Part shown: in pieces, positions 8,713 through 18,005 of the stretch
Layout of the letters: every line of letters starts with the position of its first letter
Position numbering within the stretch: position 1 is the first letter of the stretch
Assembly: GCF_003122365.1 (NCBI RefSeq)
Contig: NZ_CP029254.1
Location: 930,001 to 994,000 of the forward strand
DNA from: Streptomyces spongiicola
GTDB taxonomy: Bacteria > Actinomycetota > Actinomycetes > Streptomycetales > Streptomycetaceae
Reading direction: 5' to 3'
Length of the DNA: 64,000 nucleotides
Program-made: the position numbers and the translations under genes
The notes under the pieces: model-generated
Database searches by the model: none
What the model was told of the DNA's origin: nothing
The model's input: the letters and a program-made list of their open reading frames with translations, nothing else

Positions 8713-8912
8713 GGAGGCCGCGTCGGTTGACCACGGCCCGGTCGGAGGCCACGTCGGTTGACCACGGCCCGGTCGGAGGCCACGTCGGTTGACCACGGCC
8801 CGATCGGAGGGGCCTGGACGGGCCTGTCGCGGCGAGAGCCGTTCGCCGCCGCCCGGAGGGAGGAGCGTCCCGATCCGGGATGGTGACAGCTCGATCCGGG
8901 ATGGTGACAGCG
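8713..8912. repeat. 31-bp tandem repeats followed by a 21-bp duplication
   Basis: A 31-bp unit containing CGTCGGTTGACCACGGCCC occurs three times (unit starts near 8721, 8752 and 8783) within 8713-8811. Further on, GATCCGGGATGGTGACAGC is present twice at 8872-8912. The whole gap from 8474 to 8942 has no gene that I can support. Confidence 0.85.
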
Positions 8913-8942
8913 GGCGCTGGCGGCGGAGTACGGGAAGGCCGG

Positions 8943-9971
8943 TCAGAGGCGGACGCTTGCCGCTATGGGCAGATGGTCGCTGGCCGTGCGCGGCAGCGTC
9001 CAGGACGAGACCGGCTCGACCCCCTTCACCATGATCTGGTCGATTCTGGCCATCGGGAACGACGCCGGCCAGCTGAAGCCGAAGCCGTCGCCCACGGCGC
9101 CCTGCGTGGAGCGCATCTGCGAGGTGACCGAGTTCAGGGAGCGGTCGTTCATCGTGCCGTTGAGGTCGCCGAGGAGCACGACCTTCCCCACCGGATCGCG
9201 GACGATCGCCTCGCCCAGCGCGTCGGCGCTGGTGTCCCGCTGGCTCGCGGTGAAGCCCGCGTTCAACTTGACCCGCACCGAGGGCAGGTGTGCCACGTAC
9301 ACCGCGACGTCGCCGGACGGCGTGGCGACGGTGGAGCGCATGGCGCGGACCCAACCGAGCCGGATGTCGACGGGCCGGGTGTCGCTCATCGGGTACTTGC
9401 TCCACAGGCCGACCGTGCCCTGGACGGAGTGGTAGCGGTACTCGGGCGCGAGCGCCTTCTCGTACGCCGGGACCGCGTCGCCGGTCAGCTCCTGCAGGGC
9501 GACGATCGCGGCACCCGAGGACGCGACTTCGCGGGCGGTGCCCTCGGGGTCGGTGTTCTCGGCGTTCACGTTGTGCGTGGCGACGGTGAGGTTCCCGCCG
9601 CCGGCCGCCTTGTCCGAGAGCAGCCCGCCGAAGAGGTTCAGCCAGACGACCGCCGGGACGAGCAGCGCGAGCAGCGCCGTCGCGGACCGGCGCAGGAGGG
9701 CGAGGACCAGGAGCACCGGCACCAGAAGCCCCAGCCAGGGCAGGAACGTCTCGGTGAGGCTGCCCACGTTGCCGATCCGGTTGGGGATCTGCGCGTGCAG
9801 GATCATCAGCAGGCCGGTGGCGACCGCGACGGCGGCGACGACGACGCCGCGCCGCCAGATGCCGGGATCGCCCCGCCAGGTACCGAGCAGGGCCCGGATC
9901 CGGGAACCGGAGCGGGGGGCCTCCGCGCTGCCGTGTTCCGTCTCCGTCTCCGTCTCGTACGCCTGCCGCAT
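8943..9971 (-). CDS. membrane-anchored endonuclease/exonuclease/phosphatase-family protein
   Basis: A 342-residue protein with three membrane segments in the first ~110 residues (near 40-58, 65-85 and 88-105) and an EEP-fold hydrolase domain on the outer side. Conserved pieces are VATHNVNAEN (metal-binding Asn), VALQELT (Glu), VYVAHLPS (His), VLLGDLNGT (Asp/Asn) and the final SDHLPI (Asp-His pair). The fold hydrolyses phosphodiesters of nucleic acids, phosphoinositides or lipids; the substrate cannot be told from sequence. ATG at 9971 has GAGG at a suitable distance; a GTG at 10001 is the alternative. It stands alone. Confidence 0.88.
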   Translation of the reverse strand: MRQAYETETETEHGSAEAPRSGSRIRALLGTWRGDPGIWRRGVVVAAVAVATGLLMILHAQIPNRIGNVGSLTETFLPWLGLLVPVLLVLALLRRSATALLALLVPAVVWLNLFGGLLSDKAAGGGNLTVATHNVNAENTDPEGTAREVASSGAAIVALQELTGDAVPAYEKALAPEYRYHSVQGTVGLWSKYPMSDTRPVDIRLGWVRAMRSTVATPSGDVAVYVAHLPSVRVKLNAGFTASQRDTSADALGEAIVRDPVGKVVLLGDLNGTMNDRSLNSVTSQMRSTQGAVGDGFGFSWPASFPMARIDQIMVKGVEPVSSWTLPRTASDHLPIAASVRL

Positions 9972-10324
9972 CTGCGTAGTCCTCACTGCCTTGCCGTGCA
10001 CACCCTGCCCGCCACGACCCTAGGCGATGCGGGGCGAGCGTTTCCGCCGTTCGAGTGCGAGGACGACCGGACTCCGCGACGAGTTCCGATCAAGACCCGT
10101 GGCGGCGCGGCTGTGACAGAACGCGCACATTGGCCGCCGGTGCGGACGGCGCGCCGCAGGCGGCACGGGACGGCACCGGCGCAGCCGGGAGGCCCGGCGC
10201 CGACGGGCGGGCGGCGGGCGGGCGAGGGCGGCTGGCGGGCGGGCGGCGGACAAGCGGGCGAGGGTGGCACCCGGGACTGCGGGCGGGAAGGCGGGACTGC
10301 GGGCGGGAAGGCCGGTGGGAAGGT

Positions 10325-10341
10325 CTGAGGGCGGCCCTCAG
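10325..10341 (-). terminator. hairpin downstream of the tetR-type gene
   Basis: CTGAGGG and CCCTCAG form a perfect 7-bp stem with a three-base loop, 8 bases beyond the regulator's stop codon. No T run follows, as is common in Streptomyces. The rest of 9972-10349 holds G+C-rich low-complexity DNA and no gene. Confidence 0.5.
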
Positions 10342-10349
10342 GGTGACGG

Positions 10350-11141
10350 TCAGGACGGCGCTCCGGGCGAGGGCGGTCCCAGGCCCTCCAGCACGGCCGT
10401 GACCATGCGCTCCGCGAGATCGCCGGGCAGCGGGGCGTCCGGCCGCATCACCGCGCGTACCAGCATCGGGCCGACGAGCAGGTCGTTGAGCAGGTCGATG
10501 TCCAGGTCGCCGCGGATCTCCCCGAGGGCGACACCGCGGCGCAGGATCTCCAGTACGGTCGCCCGGCGCGGGTCGATCACGGTCGCCACGTACGCGTCCC
10601 ACAGTCTGGGGTGGCTCTTCATCTGCGCGCGGACGTTGTACAGCAGCGCCGACGAGCGCTGGGCGAGGCCGCGGAGGCGGACCGACTCCAGCATCACGAC
10701 GAGGTCGTCACGGGCGGAGGTGCCGGGCAGGTCGGGGTCCGGCGGCTCGATGTCCCGCAGGACGTCGACGAAGAGCTCCTCCTTGTCGGCCCAGCGCCGG
10801 TAGATGGTGGCCTTGCCGACCCCCGCGGTGCGGGCGATGCGCTCGATGGAGATGTCGCCCAGCGGCACCCCCTGCTCGAGCAGGACCGCCACCGCCCCGC
10901 GGATTGCCCTCTCCGCCGCCTCGCTCCGGGGCCTGCCGCGACGCGCGGCACCGCCACCACCGCCACCGGCACCGCCACCACCACCGGCACCGGCACCGGG
11001 GACGGCCACGGCCTCCGGTTGCCCTTGTCGTCCCGCGCCTCGTGATCCCGCGCCTCGTGGTCCCGCGCCTCGTGATCCCGCCCCTTGTGATCCCGCCCCT
11101 TGTGATCCGGTACTCCCTGTCACTCCGGCCCCGCTCGTCAC
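10350..11141 (-). CDS. TetR-family regulator with a repetitive N-terminal extension
   Basis: The TetR DNA-binding domain is clear: IRGAVAVLLEQG, ISIERIARTAGVGKATIYRRW and KEELF at about residues 80-124 of 263. A ligand-binding C-terminal domain follows. The ~70 residues ahead are a run of 5-residue repeats (GSQGA/GSRGA type, from a 15-bp DNA repeat at 11039-11110) and poly-glycine, so the true start may lie further in. GTG at 11141 is chosen because GGAGG stands five bases upstream; the frame continues through another repeat array to 11393. It lies downstream of, and in line with, the MFS exporter, whose promoter holds a typical TetR palindrome, so it probably represses that exporter. Confidence 0.85.
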   Translation of the reverse strand: MTSGAGVTGSTGSQGAGSQGAGSRGAGPRGAGSRGAGRQGQPEAVAVPGAGAGGGGGAGGGGGGAARRGRPRSEAAERAIRGAVAVLLEQGVPLGDISIERIARTAGVGKATIYRRWADKEELFVDVLRDIEPPDPDLPGTSARDDLVVMLESVRLRGLAQRSSALLYNVRAQMKSHPRLWDAYVATVIDPRRATVLEILRRGVALGEIRGDLDIDLLNDLLVGPMLVRAVMRPDAPLPGDLAERMVTAVLEGLGPPSPGAPS

Positions 11142-11272
11142 AGCCGCCTCCACTCCGCCCCGCACTCCGTCCCGAACTCCCCCCGTGTCCCCCGTTTCCC
11201 CTGGGTCAACTGGGTTTCCAGTGTCCCCAAGGTCACCTGGGTCCCTTGCCTGCCGCACGACCTGCGTACCCC

Positions 11273-11400
11273 CTGGGTCCCGGGTGCCCCGCAAGTCCCG
11301 GGTGTCATGCAAGTCCCGGGTGCCCCGCAAGTCCCGGGTGTCATGCAAGTCCCGGGTGCCCTGCAAGTCCCGGGTGTCCCGTGCGTCCCGCACGTCCCGG
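11273..11400. repeat. 18-bp tandem repeat, six to seven copies
   Basis: GCAAGTCCCGGGTG followed by TCAT or CCCC is repeated at 11291, 11309, 11327, 11345 and 11363, with diverged copies on either side. It lies between the exporter and its regulator and is open on the minus strand, which lengthens the TetR reading frame artificially. Confidence 0.9.
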
Positions 11401-11499
11401 TTGCCCGCCCGACGGACCCCGGGCCCGGCGGGCGCCCGGCCGCCCGGCGGGTCTCCCGCGCCGGCCCCCGGCGGGTGCCCCGATTCTCGCGGACCCCGG

Positions 11500-13119
11500 T
11501 CATCCGCGGGTCACCCCCGCCGCCGGGCGTTCGTCCGGCACCGGCGGCGATCCCGTACCGGGCTTGCGGCGGCCGGGAAGGTACGTCGCCACCACCACGG
11601 CGCCGACCAGCGTCACCGTCGCGGCGCACAGCGCGGCCAGGTGCATGGCGACGAGGAACGCCTCGTGGGCGGGTGCGATCAGGACCTGTCCGGCCGGGCC
11701 GAGGCGTTCGGCGACGGCCAACGTCGCCTCCAGCGACTCGCCCGCCGCGTGCCTGGCCTCGTCCGGGACGCCGGGGGCGCGCTCAAGGGTGCTCTCGATC
11801 CCGCCCCGGTAGGCGGCGGACAGCAGCGAGCCGAGCACGGCCACGCCCAGCGCGCCGCCGATCTGGCGGAAGGTGTTGTTGATCGCGGAGGCCACGCCCG
11901 CCTTCTCCCTCGGCAGGGCCTGCATGACGGTGACCGTGACGGGCGACATGACGTGCCCCATCCCGGCGCCCTGGACGAAGAAGGCGAGTTCCAGCGCCCA
12001 CAACGGGGTCGAGGCGTCGAAGAAGGCGAAGCAGGCGAGCCCGGTCGCGATCATCACCATTCCGGCCGTACAGGTCGCCTTGGCCCCGAACCGGGCCACG
12101 GCCAGCCGGGCACGGGGTGCGAACAGCGACTGGGCGACCGCGAGCGGCAGCACCAGCAGACCCGCCTGGAGCGGGCTGTGGCCGAGCACGCTCTGGAGGT
12201 AGAACACCGAGAAGAACGCCACGCCCATCATCGAGAGGAAGGCGAGCGCGGTCGCGGTGATGGCCGCGGAGAACGCGGGGTTCCTGAAGTACGAGAAGTC
12301 CAGTGCGGGATGGTCGACGCGGTGCTCGTAGACCACGAACACCGCCAGCACCGCCAGTCCGCCGACCAGGGGCAGCAGCACGGACCGGTCGGAGAGCGAG
12401 GCGAGCTCACCTCCGTGGATGATCCCGTAGACCAGGAGGACGAGGCCGACGACGGACAGCAGCACGCCGACGGGGTCGATCCGGCCGGGGTCGGGGTCCC
12501 GGGAGTCGGGGATCAGCAGGGCCATCGCGGCAAAGCCCACGATGACCACCGGCACGTTGACCAGGAAGATCGAGCCCCACCAGAAGTGCTCGAGCAGCAG
12601 CCCGCCCGTGAGCGGCCCGAGGGCGATGGCGATACCCACCCCACCCGCCCAGATGCCGATGGCCTTGGGCTGCTCGTCCCGTTCGAAGACGTTCATCAGC
12701 ACGGCGAGGGTCGCCGGCATCACGAACGCCGCTCCCAGGCCCATCACCGCGCGGTAGGCGATCAGCTCGGTGGACGAGCCGGAGAACGCGGCGAGCGCCG
12801 AGCCGGCGCCGAACACCGCCATGCCGAAGAGCAGGGTCTTCCGGCGGCCCGCGCGGTCACCGATCAGCCCGGCCGTGAAGAGCAGGGCGGCGAAGACCAG
12901 GGTGTAGGAGTTGATGGCCCACTCCAGCTCCCCCTGCGTGGCACCGATACCCACGGGTGCGGGGGAGGCGATGGTCTTGACGGCGACGTTGAGGACCGAG
13001 TGGTCCAGCACCATGATGAGCACGGTGAACATCAGCACGGCCAGAATGAGCCAGCGGCGCCGGTGAACGGCTTCCGGAACCCGGGGTGGGGCGGCGGGTG
13101 CGCCAGGAGGTGTGGACAT
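11500..13119 (-). CDS. MFS drug exporter, DHA2 (14-helix) type
   Basis: A 539-residue transporter with about 14 membrane helices. Hallmarks of the proton-driven DHA2/EmrB-QacA group are [10 protein letters not shown] in helix 1, [11 protein letters not shown] in the loop after helix 2 and LGPLTGG in helix 5 (motif C). Such pumps expel hydrophobic drugs or secondary metabolites across the cytoplasmic membrane. ATG at 13119 starts 12 bases from a strong palindrome and has no good ribosome site, so translation may be leaderless. The next gene in the same direction is the TetR-type regulator, about 360 bases on, giving an efflux pump and repressor module. Confidence 0.93.
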   Translation of the reverse strand: MSTPPGAPAAPPRVPEAVHRRRWLILAVLMFTVLIMVLDHSVLNVAVKTIASPAPVGIGATQGELEWAINSYTLVFAALLFTAGLIGDRAGRRKTLLFGMAVFGAGSALAAFSGSSTELIAYRAVMGLGAAFVMPATLAVLMNVFERDEQPKAIGIWAGGVGIAIALGPLTGGLLLEHFWWGSIFLVNVPVVIVGFAAMALLIPDSRDPDPGRIDPVGVLLSVVGLVLLVYGIIHGGELASLSDRSVLLPLVGGLAVLAVFVVYEHRVDHPALDFSYFRNPAFSAAITATALAFLSMMGVAFFSVFYLQSVLGHSPLQAGLLVLPLAVAQSLFAPRARLAVARFGAKATCTAGMVMIATGLACFAFFDASTPLWALELAFFVQGAGMGHVMSPVTVTVMQALPREKAGVASAINNTFRQIGGALGVAVLGSLLSAAYRGGIESTLERAPGVPDEARHAAGESLEATLAVAERLGPAGQVLIAPAHEAFLVAMHLAALCAATVTLVGAVVVATYLPGRRKPGTGSPPVPDERPAAGVTRG

Positions 13120-13131
13120 GATCGCAGCGTA

Positions 13132-13160
13132 TTTCTATACGGCACCGTCTCGTATAGAAA
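13132..13160. promoter_or_regulatory. TetR-type operator upstream of the exporter
   Basis: TTTCTATACG and CGTATAGAAA form a perfect 10-bp inverted repeat with a 9-bp spacer. The site lies 12 bases upstream of the exporter start, over its promoter. Spacing and symmetry fit binding of a TetR dimer. Confidence 0.8.
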
Positions 13161-13303
13161 AGCTGGGCCGTTGGTGTCGGACCGGCCAACCTTGCGGGAG
13201 TGTGCACGGGGCCACTTCACGCGGCGGGGGCGGGGATGTCACCATGGACGCGGTCCGGGGACGCCGTGAGGGCGCCTCGAGATGACGAAGGAGCCGATCC
13301 ACC

Positions 13304-14170
13304 ATGACGCTTCAGGCTGCCCAGACACAGCCGGCCGACAGCGGCGGCAAGGCGCTGTACGGCGGCAAGGGCACGCGCCGCATCTCCGTCCACGACATCG
13401 CCGCCGCCAAGGAGCGCGGCGAGAAGTGGCCCATGCTCACCGCCTACGACGCCATGACGGCGTCCGTCTTCGACGAGGCCGGCATCCCGGTGATGCTGGT
13501 AGGCGACTCGATGGGCAACTGCCACCTCGGCTACGACACCACCGTTCCCGTCACCCTGGACGAGATGGCGATCCTGTCCGCGGCCGTCGTACGGGGCACC
13601 AGGCGCGCCCTGATCGTCGGCGACCTCCCCTTCGGCTCGTACCAGGAAGGGCCCGTCCAGGCGCTGCGGTCGGCGACCCGGCTGGTGAAGGAGGCCGGGG
13701 TCGGGGCGGTCAAGCTGGAGGGCGGGGAGCGCTCCCTGCCGCAGACCGGGATGCTGGCGCAGGCGGGCATCCCGGTCATGTCCCACCTGGGCCTGACCCC
13801 GCAGTCGGTCAACACGATGGGCTACCGGGTGCAGGGCCGCGGCGACGAGGCGGCACACCGGCTGGTGCGCGACGCCAAGGCGGCACAGGACGCGGGCGCC
13901 TTCGCCGTGGTCCTCGAACTCGTACCGGCGGAGCTGGCGGCCGAGGTCACCCGTTCGCTGCACATCCCGACCATCGGTATCGGCGCCGGCCCCGCCACGG
14001 ACGCCCAGGTCCTCGTCTGGACCGACATGGCAGGTCTGACGGGCGGCAAGGTCCCCCGCTTCACCAGGCAGTACGCGAATCTGCGGCAGACGCTCGGCGA
14101 CGCGGCGAAGGCGTTCGCCACGGATGTCGCCGGCGGCGCTTTCCCGGCCGAGGAGCACACCTTCCACTGA
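13304..14170 (+). CDS. panB: 3-methyl-2-oxobutanoate hydroxymethyltransferase
   Basis: A 288-residue TIM-barrel enzyme that transfers a hydroxymethyl group from methylenetetrahydrofolate to ketoisovalerate, the first committed step of pantothenate and coenzyme A synthesis. Signature pieces are MLTAYDAMTA, VMLVGDSMGNCHLGYDTT (metal- and substrate-binding Asp), VKLEGG (catalytic Glu region), PVMSHLGLTPQS and IPTIGIGAG. The first 25 residues are an extra tail also seen in related actinomycetes. ATG at 13304 follows AAGGAG about 9 bases upstream. It is a single-gene unit here; panC and panD are not in the window. Confidence 0.96.
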   Translation: MTLQAAQTQPADSGGKALYGGKGTRRISVHDIAAAKERGEKWPMLTAYDAMTASVFDEAGIPVMLVGDSMGNCHLGYDTTVPVTLDEMAILSAAVVRGTRRALIVGDLPFGSYQEGPVQALRSATRLVKEAGVGAVKLEGGERSLPQTGMLAQAGIPVMSHLGLTPQSVNTMGYRVQGRGDEAAHRLVRDAKAAQDAGAFAVVLELVPAELAAEVTRSLHIPTIGIGAGPATDAQVLVWTDMAGLTGGKVPRFTRQYANLRQTLGDAAKAFATDVAGGAFPAEEHTFH

Positions 14171-14409
14171 CCACGCCAGGCGCCGGCACCCGCGCACCGC
14201 GCACCGCGCACCCGCACGATGCGGGCGCCGGCCCCGTACCAGGCACCACACGCGCCCCATGAGCCACTGCGGCACCACGGCAGCCCGCCGATCTTCCCCC
14301 GTCGGCGGGCTGCCGCCTTTCCGGGCCCGGGCGCGCGTCCGGGAGGCCGGCCCCGGGGCGGCTGCCGACCGTGCCGGACGGTCCTCGGGGCGTCGCCGGC
14401 CGACACATC

Positions 14410-14474
14410 GACCCCTGGACGACCCCTGGACGACCCCTGGACGACCCCTGGACGACCCCTGGACGACCCCTGGG
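14410..14474. repeat. 11-bp tandem repeat, six copies
   Basis: GACCCCTGGAC is repeated head to tail from 14410. It lies in the 889-base gap between panB and the M50 protease gene. Apart from this repeat and the hairpin at 14495-14536, the gap holds G+C-rich DNA with GCACCC-type simple repeats near 14640-14700 and no gene that I can support. Confidence 0.9.
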
Positions 14475-14494
14475 CCCGCGAGGCCCGCGCCGGC

Positions 14495-14536
14495 CTTCGG
14501 AGGAGGTAGGCCGCCGGTGGCCTGCCTCCTCCGAAG
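14495..14536. terminator. long hairpin between panB and the M50 gene
   Basis: Arms 14495-14512 and 14519-14536 are 18 bases with one mismatch and a six-base loop (left arm CTTCGGAGGAGGTAGGCC). A partial copy of the loop-side sequence follows at 14547-14561. There is no T run; it may end transcription or block read-through, but its distance of 320 bases from panB leaves this uncertain. Confidence 0.5.
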
Positions 14537-15059
14537 TAGGCCAGAGGTAGGCCGCCGGTGGCCGACCGGCACAGCCGAGGCCGGACCGTCCGGCAACGGA
14601 ACAGGCCGGGAGAACTCACACGGAGGTTGACTCCGCTTCGCCGCGCACCCGTGCACCTCTGCACCCCTGCACCCCCGCACCGCACACCCGCACACCCTGC
14701 CGGACCCCGGAACGGCGGGGCCGCAGAGAGGTCGGCGGGGCCGTGGCAGGGGCAGCGGGGCCGCCGTGAGAGGTGCGGAGGGGCCGCCGTCGTTCGGGAG
14801 GGCCCGGGAGGGGGCCGGGAGGGGGCCGTACGCGCATGGCGCAGCCGTCCGCGTACCCCTGTGCCGGCTGCGTCCTCCCGCCGGGGTCCGGCCGCGTGGT
14901 GGGACTCCCGCCCCGCCCGGTACGTTCCGGCCGCACCGGCTGTACGGTCGGCAGCGGATCCCGGCGGTCGCGGACGGCCGGTCCCGAACCAGCCATGGGG
15001 TACCTGAAGCGCCTGAAGTGCCTGAAGTGCCCATCGACCCCGCCCAGGGAGCACCCTCG

Positions 15060-15866
15060 ATGACCTCGGCCACCACCCGTACCGGCGAGCGGAGGATCTC
15101 GCCCGTCTTCCTCGGTATCGCCGCGATCACCGCGGTGACGGGCTGGGCGGTCTGGACGGGCTTCGCGAACAGCCCCGGCATCGCGGTGTTCCTGTTCGTG
15201 ACGGCGGCATGGATCGTGTCGCTCTGCCTCCACGAGTACGCGCACGCGCGCACCGCGCTGCACGGCGGCGACCTCACGGTGGGCGCGAAGGGCTATCTGA
15301 CCCTCAACCCGCTGAAGTACACGCACGCGGTGCTGAGCATCGTGCTGCCCGTCCTCTTCGTGATCATGGGTGGTATCGGCCTGCCCGGCGGCGCGGTCTT
15401 CATCGAGCGGCACCGGATCAGGGGCCGCTGGAAGCACAGCCTGATCTCCGCTGCCGGCCCGCTGACGAACGTCCTGTTCGCGGTCGTCTGCACGGCACCG
15501 TTCTGGCTCGGCGCACTCGAGGGCGTCCCCTTCGGGTTCCGCTTCGCCCTGGCCTTCCTGGCACTGCTCCAGGTCACGGCCGCGATCCTGAACTTCCTGC
15601 CCGTGCCCGGCCTGGACGGGTACGGGGTCATCGAGCCCTGGCTGTCGAACGGCGTCCGCCGCCAGGTGGAGCCGTTCGCGCCGTTCGGGCTGCTGGCGGT
15701 CTTCGCCGTTCTCTGGATTCCCGGGGTGAACCACGCGTTCTTCGACACGGTCTTCATGCTGATGGACGGGCTCGGGGTGTCGCGGGCGGAGATCGCCTGC
15801 GGCCAGGACCTCTACCGTTTCTGGACCGAGCAGTACCCGGAGTGCACGGCGATGCTCGACCGGTGA
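15060..15866 (+). CDS. M50 (site-2-protease-like) membrane metalloprotease
   Basis: A 268-residue membrane protein with about five or six helices. The zinc-binding HEYAH motif sits in a transmembrane segment near residues 58-62 (LCLHEYAHA), and the second conserved motif, NFLPVPGLDGY, lies near 180; its Asp is the third zinc ligand. These define intramembrane proteases of the M50 family, close to the short SpoIVFB/Rv1324-type group without PDZ domain. It probably cuts membrane-bound substrates, but no partner is encoded nearby. ATG at 15060 follows AGGGAG. The stop codon lies in a 7-bp tandem repeat. Confidence 0.88.
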   Translation: MTSATTRTGERRISPVFLGIAAITAVTGWAVWTGFANSPGIAVFLFVTAAWIVSLCLHEYAHARTALHGGDLTVGAKGYLTLNPLKYTHAVLSIVLPVLFVIMGGIGLPGGAVFIERHRIRGRWKHSLISAAGPLTNVLFAVVCTAPFWLGALEGVPFGFRFALAFLALLQVTAAILNFLPVPGLDGYGVIEPWLSNGVRRQVEPFAPFGLLAVFAVLWIPGVNHAFFDTVFMLMDGLGVSRAEIACGQDLYRFWTEQYPECTAMLDR

Positions 15867-15901
15867 CCGGTGACCGGTGACCGGTGACCGGTGACCGGTG
15901 T
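15860..15901. repeat. 7-bp tandem repeat across a stop codon
   Basis: CCGGTGA is repeated five times with a sixth altered copy; the first copy supplies the TGA stop of the M50 gene. Because 7 is not a multiple of 3, copy-number change would not readily remove the stop. Confidence 0.9.
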
Positions 15902-15999
15902 CTGTTCACCCGGTGGCCGGCAGCCGCTGCCGCGGCCCGGCGGCCGGTACCGGGCAACCGCCCCGCCTCCCGCACACCCGACGGGGCGGTCCCGGGGGC

Positions 16000-16179
16000 T
16001 CAGGAGGTCGGTGTCGTCCGCGCCCTGCCGCGGCGGAAGTAGTAGATCGCCATGTTCGACGACACGCCGGCCATCAGCACCCAGACGATCCCCAGCCAGC
16101 TGCCTTCGACGAACGAGACGACCGCCGCGGCGACGGCGAGCACACAGATGATCACGGCGTAGAGGGCGAGGCGGGGCAT
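16000..16179 (-). CDS. small two-helix membrane protein
   Basis: A 59-residue hydrophobic protein with two likely membrane helices (about residues 4-24 and 27-46) and a basic, probably cytoplasmic tail ending RRGRARTTPTS. I do not recognise a family. ATG at 16179 has AGGAG nine bases upstream. It is a stand-alone gene on the minus strand, facing the M50 gene. The upstream gap 16180-16537 contains the 21-bp repeat at 16388 and no other gene. Confidence 0.7.
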   Translation of the reverse strand: MPRLALYAVIICVLAVAAAVVSFVEGSWLGIVWVLMAGVSSNMAIYYFRRGRARTTPTS

Positions 16180-16387
16180 GGGGGTCGGCTCCTGTCCGGT
16201 CACGGATGTCGCGGACCAGTGTCCCCCATACCGGAACGGCGCCGGATACCCGGCACCCGCCCCGGCCCCACGAGGACGGCGCGGTGGTCGGTCCGCCCCG
16301 CCGCGCCGCGGCCGCGGGGCCCCTCTCACCCCACCACGCGAACGGCCCCGCACCCCACCGCGCGGACGGTTCCCGCACTTCCCGCCC

Positions 16388-16471
16388 GCCACCGCATGCC
16401 AGTCTCCCACCACCGCATGCCCGTCTCCCGCCACCGCATGCCAGTCTCCCGCCGCCGCATGCGCGTCCCCC
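16388..16471. repeat. 21-bp tandem repeat, four copies
   Basis: Copies start at 16388, 16409, 16430 and 16451 and share the core CACCGCATGCC.GTCTCCC with small changes. The unit equals two helical turns. It lies just downstream of npdG and about 200 bases upstream of the small membrane-protein gene. Confidence 0.9.
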
Positions 16472-16537
16472 GGGGGCGCGTGCCCGTCCCCCTGGGGCGC
16501 CACGTCCCCGCGGGGGCCGGCGGGGCCGTGACACCCC

Positions 16538-17248
16538 TCAGACGTCGGTGACGCGCAGTCCGGCGTGCGCCTTGTAGCGGCGGTTCGTCGAGATCAGGTT
16601 GGCGACCAGCGACTCGACCTGGTGGGCGTTGCGCAGCCGGCCGGAGAAGACCCCGCGCATACCCGGGATACGGGCCGCGAGAGCCTGCACCAGATCCGTG
16701 TCGGCCCGGTCCTCGCCCAGCACCATCACATCCGTGTCGATCTCCTCGATCGACTCGTCCTGGAGCAGCACCGCGGACAGGTGGTGGAACGCGGCGGTGA
16801 CCCGGGACTCCGGCAGCAGGGCGGCGGCCTGCTCGGCGGCGCTGCCCTCGGCCGGCTTCAGCGCGTAGGCGCCCTTCCTGTCGAAGCCGAGCGGGTTCAC
16901 GCAGTCGACGACCAGCTTCCCGGCGAGTTCGGAGCGCAGCGCCTCCAGGGTCCTGGCGTGCCCGTCCCAGGGCACGGCCACGATCACGACATCGCTGCGC
17001 CGCGCGCACTCGGCGTTCTCGGCGCCCTCGATGCCGAGGCCCAGCTCGGCGGCGGCACTCTCGGCGCGCTCGGCGGCCCGGGAACCGATGACCACCTTCT
17101 GCCCCGCGCGGGCGAGCCGGTAGGCGAGGCCGCGCCCCTGGTCCCCCGTACCGCCGAGGACGCCGACGACCAGCCCGGAGACGTCGGGGAGGTCCCATGG
17201 GTCCCTGGCGGCGGGCTTCGGGGCGCTGGCGTTGTCTTGAGAAGTCAT
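16538..17248 (-). CDS. npdG: F420-dependent NADP+ oxidoreductase
   Basis: A 236-residue Rossmann-fold enzyme that moves hydride between NADPH and coenzyme F420, supplying reduced F420 in actinomycetes. The dinucleotide site is VGVLGGTGDQGRGLAYRLA near residues 28-46, with VIGSRAAERAE as the NADP-selective loop. Other family segments are VVIVAVPWDGH, LVVDCVNPLGF and VTAAFHHLSA. Length agrees with the family; the ~20-residue leader before the Rossmann fold is common in streptomycetes. ATG at 17248 has no strong ribosome site nearby. It is divergent from the hypothetical gene at 17352 and has no F420 synthesis genes beside it. Confidence 0.94.
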   Translation of the reverse strand: MTSQDNASAPKPAARDPWDLPDVSGLVVGVLGGTGDQGRGLAYRLARAGQKVVIGSRAAERAESAAAELGLGIEGAENAECARRSDVVIVAVPWDGHARTLEALRSELAGKLVVDCVNPLGFDRKGAYALKPAEGSAAEQAAALLPESRVTAAFHHLSAVLLQDESIEEIDTDVMVLGEDRADTDLVQALAARIPGMRGVFSGRLRNAHQVESLVANLISTNRRYKAHAGLRVTDV

Positions 17249-17351
17249 GATCCGACCTTACTCGCAGGTAGGAGGGCCGACGGCCCCGTTCGGGTGAACC
17301 GCGGCGGAACCGCTGCCCACGGCCGCGCACCAGGAGACAGGATGCCCGGCC

Positions 17352-17960
17352 ATGGATGCCGTACGCGTCGCACTGCTCCGAGAGGTCCTCGCCGGCACCG
17401 AGTGGCCCGCGGCGGCCCGCGGGTTCGCGGGGACGCTGCGCTCCTCCGTCGTCCCGCACGGCGGCGGACTGCTGCTGGTCGGAACGGCCGAGTACGAGCC
17501 GTGGCACCTCGCCGCGCACCTGGTGGACGAGGCTGCCTGGTCCGGGAAGCCCGAGCTGGCCCCCACCCTCGTACGGCACCGGGTGCGGTCCGGGGACCCG
17601 GCGCACCTCTCCGTGGGCCTCGGCCGGGTGGCGGCCGCCGGGCGGGGGGAGACGCTGCTCGTGGTGGCGCCGCGGCGGCCGGACACCGCGCTGCTGGAGC
17701 GCGTCCACCAGGCCCGGCGCGCCGGGGCGACGGTGCTCTCGCTGGACGCCGGCGACCCGGAGGTGCTGGGCCTCGCGCACGAGACGCTGACGGTGCCGGG
17801 GACGGCGGAGGTCGACCTGGACACGGTGCAGCACCTGGTGAGCGCGGCCGCGGGCGAGAACGTCCCGCCGCCACCCGGCTCCCGCGGCCGCAGGCGCTTC
17901 CGCGACCGCCTCCACCGGCTGGCCGACCGGCTGACGGCACCGCCGCCCGCGCGGTGGTGA
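17352..17960 (+). CDS. conserved actinobacterial protein of unknown function
   Basis: A 202-residue protein with no membrane segment or signal peptide. The middle part alternates hydrophobic strands and helices (GGGLLLVGTAEYE, TLLVVAPRRPD, ATVLSLDAGDPE), an arrangement like a small Rossmann or sugar-isomerase fold, but I cannot name a family. The C-terminal ~25 residues are basic. ATG at 17352 lies 10 bases after a weak AGACAGG-type ribosome site. It precedes the MFS gene at 18006 by 45 bases and the two may be co-transcribed. Confidence 0.75.
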   Translation: MDAVRVALLREVLAGTEWPAAARGFAGTLRSSVVPHGGGLLLVGTAEYEPWHLAAHLVDEAAWSGKPELAPTLVRHRVRSGDPAHLSVGLGRVAAAGRGETLLVVAPRRPDTALLERVHQARRAGATVLSLDAGDPEVLGLAHETLTVPGTAEVDLDTVQHLVSAAAGENVPPPPGSRGRRRFRDRLHRLADRLTAPPPARW

Positions 17961-18005
17961 AATTCGCTTGCCGCGCCGCGCCCCGCCCGCCGACCATGGC
18001 CGGTC

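Noticed and set aside
8474..8942. The direct repeats after the small XRE gene as a CRISPR array
   Set aside because: Units are 31 bp joined head to tail with no spacers, and there are no cas genes.
11142..11393. Start of the TetR gene at 11393
   Set aside because: The added residues are translations of an 18-bp repeat (TRDLHD/TRDLRG); a ribosome site exists only near 11141.
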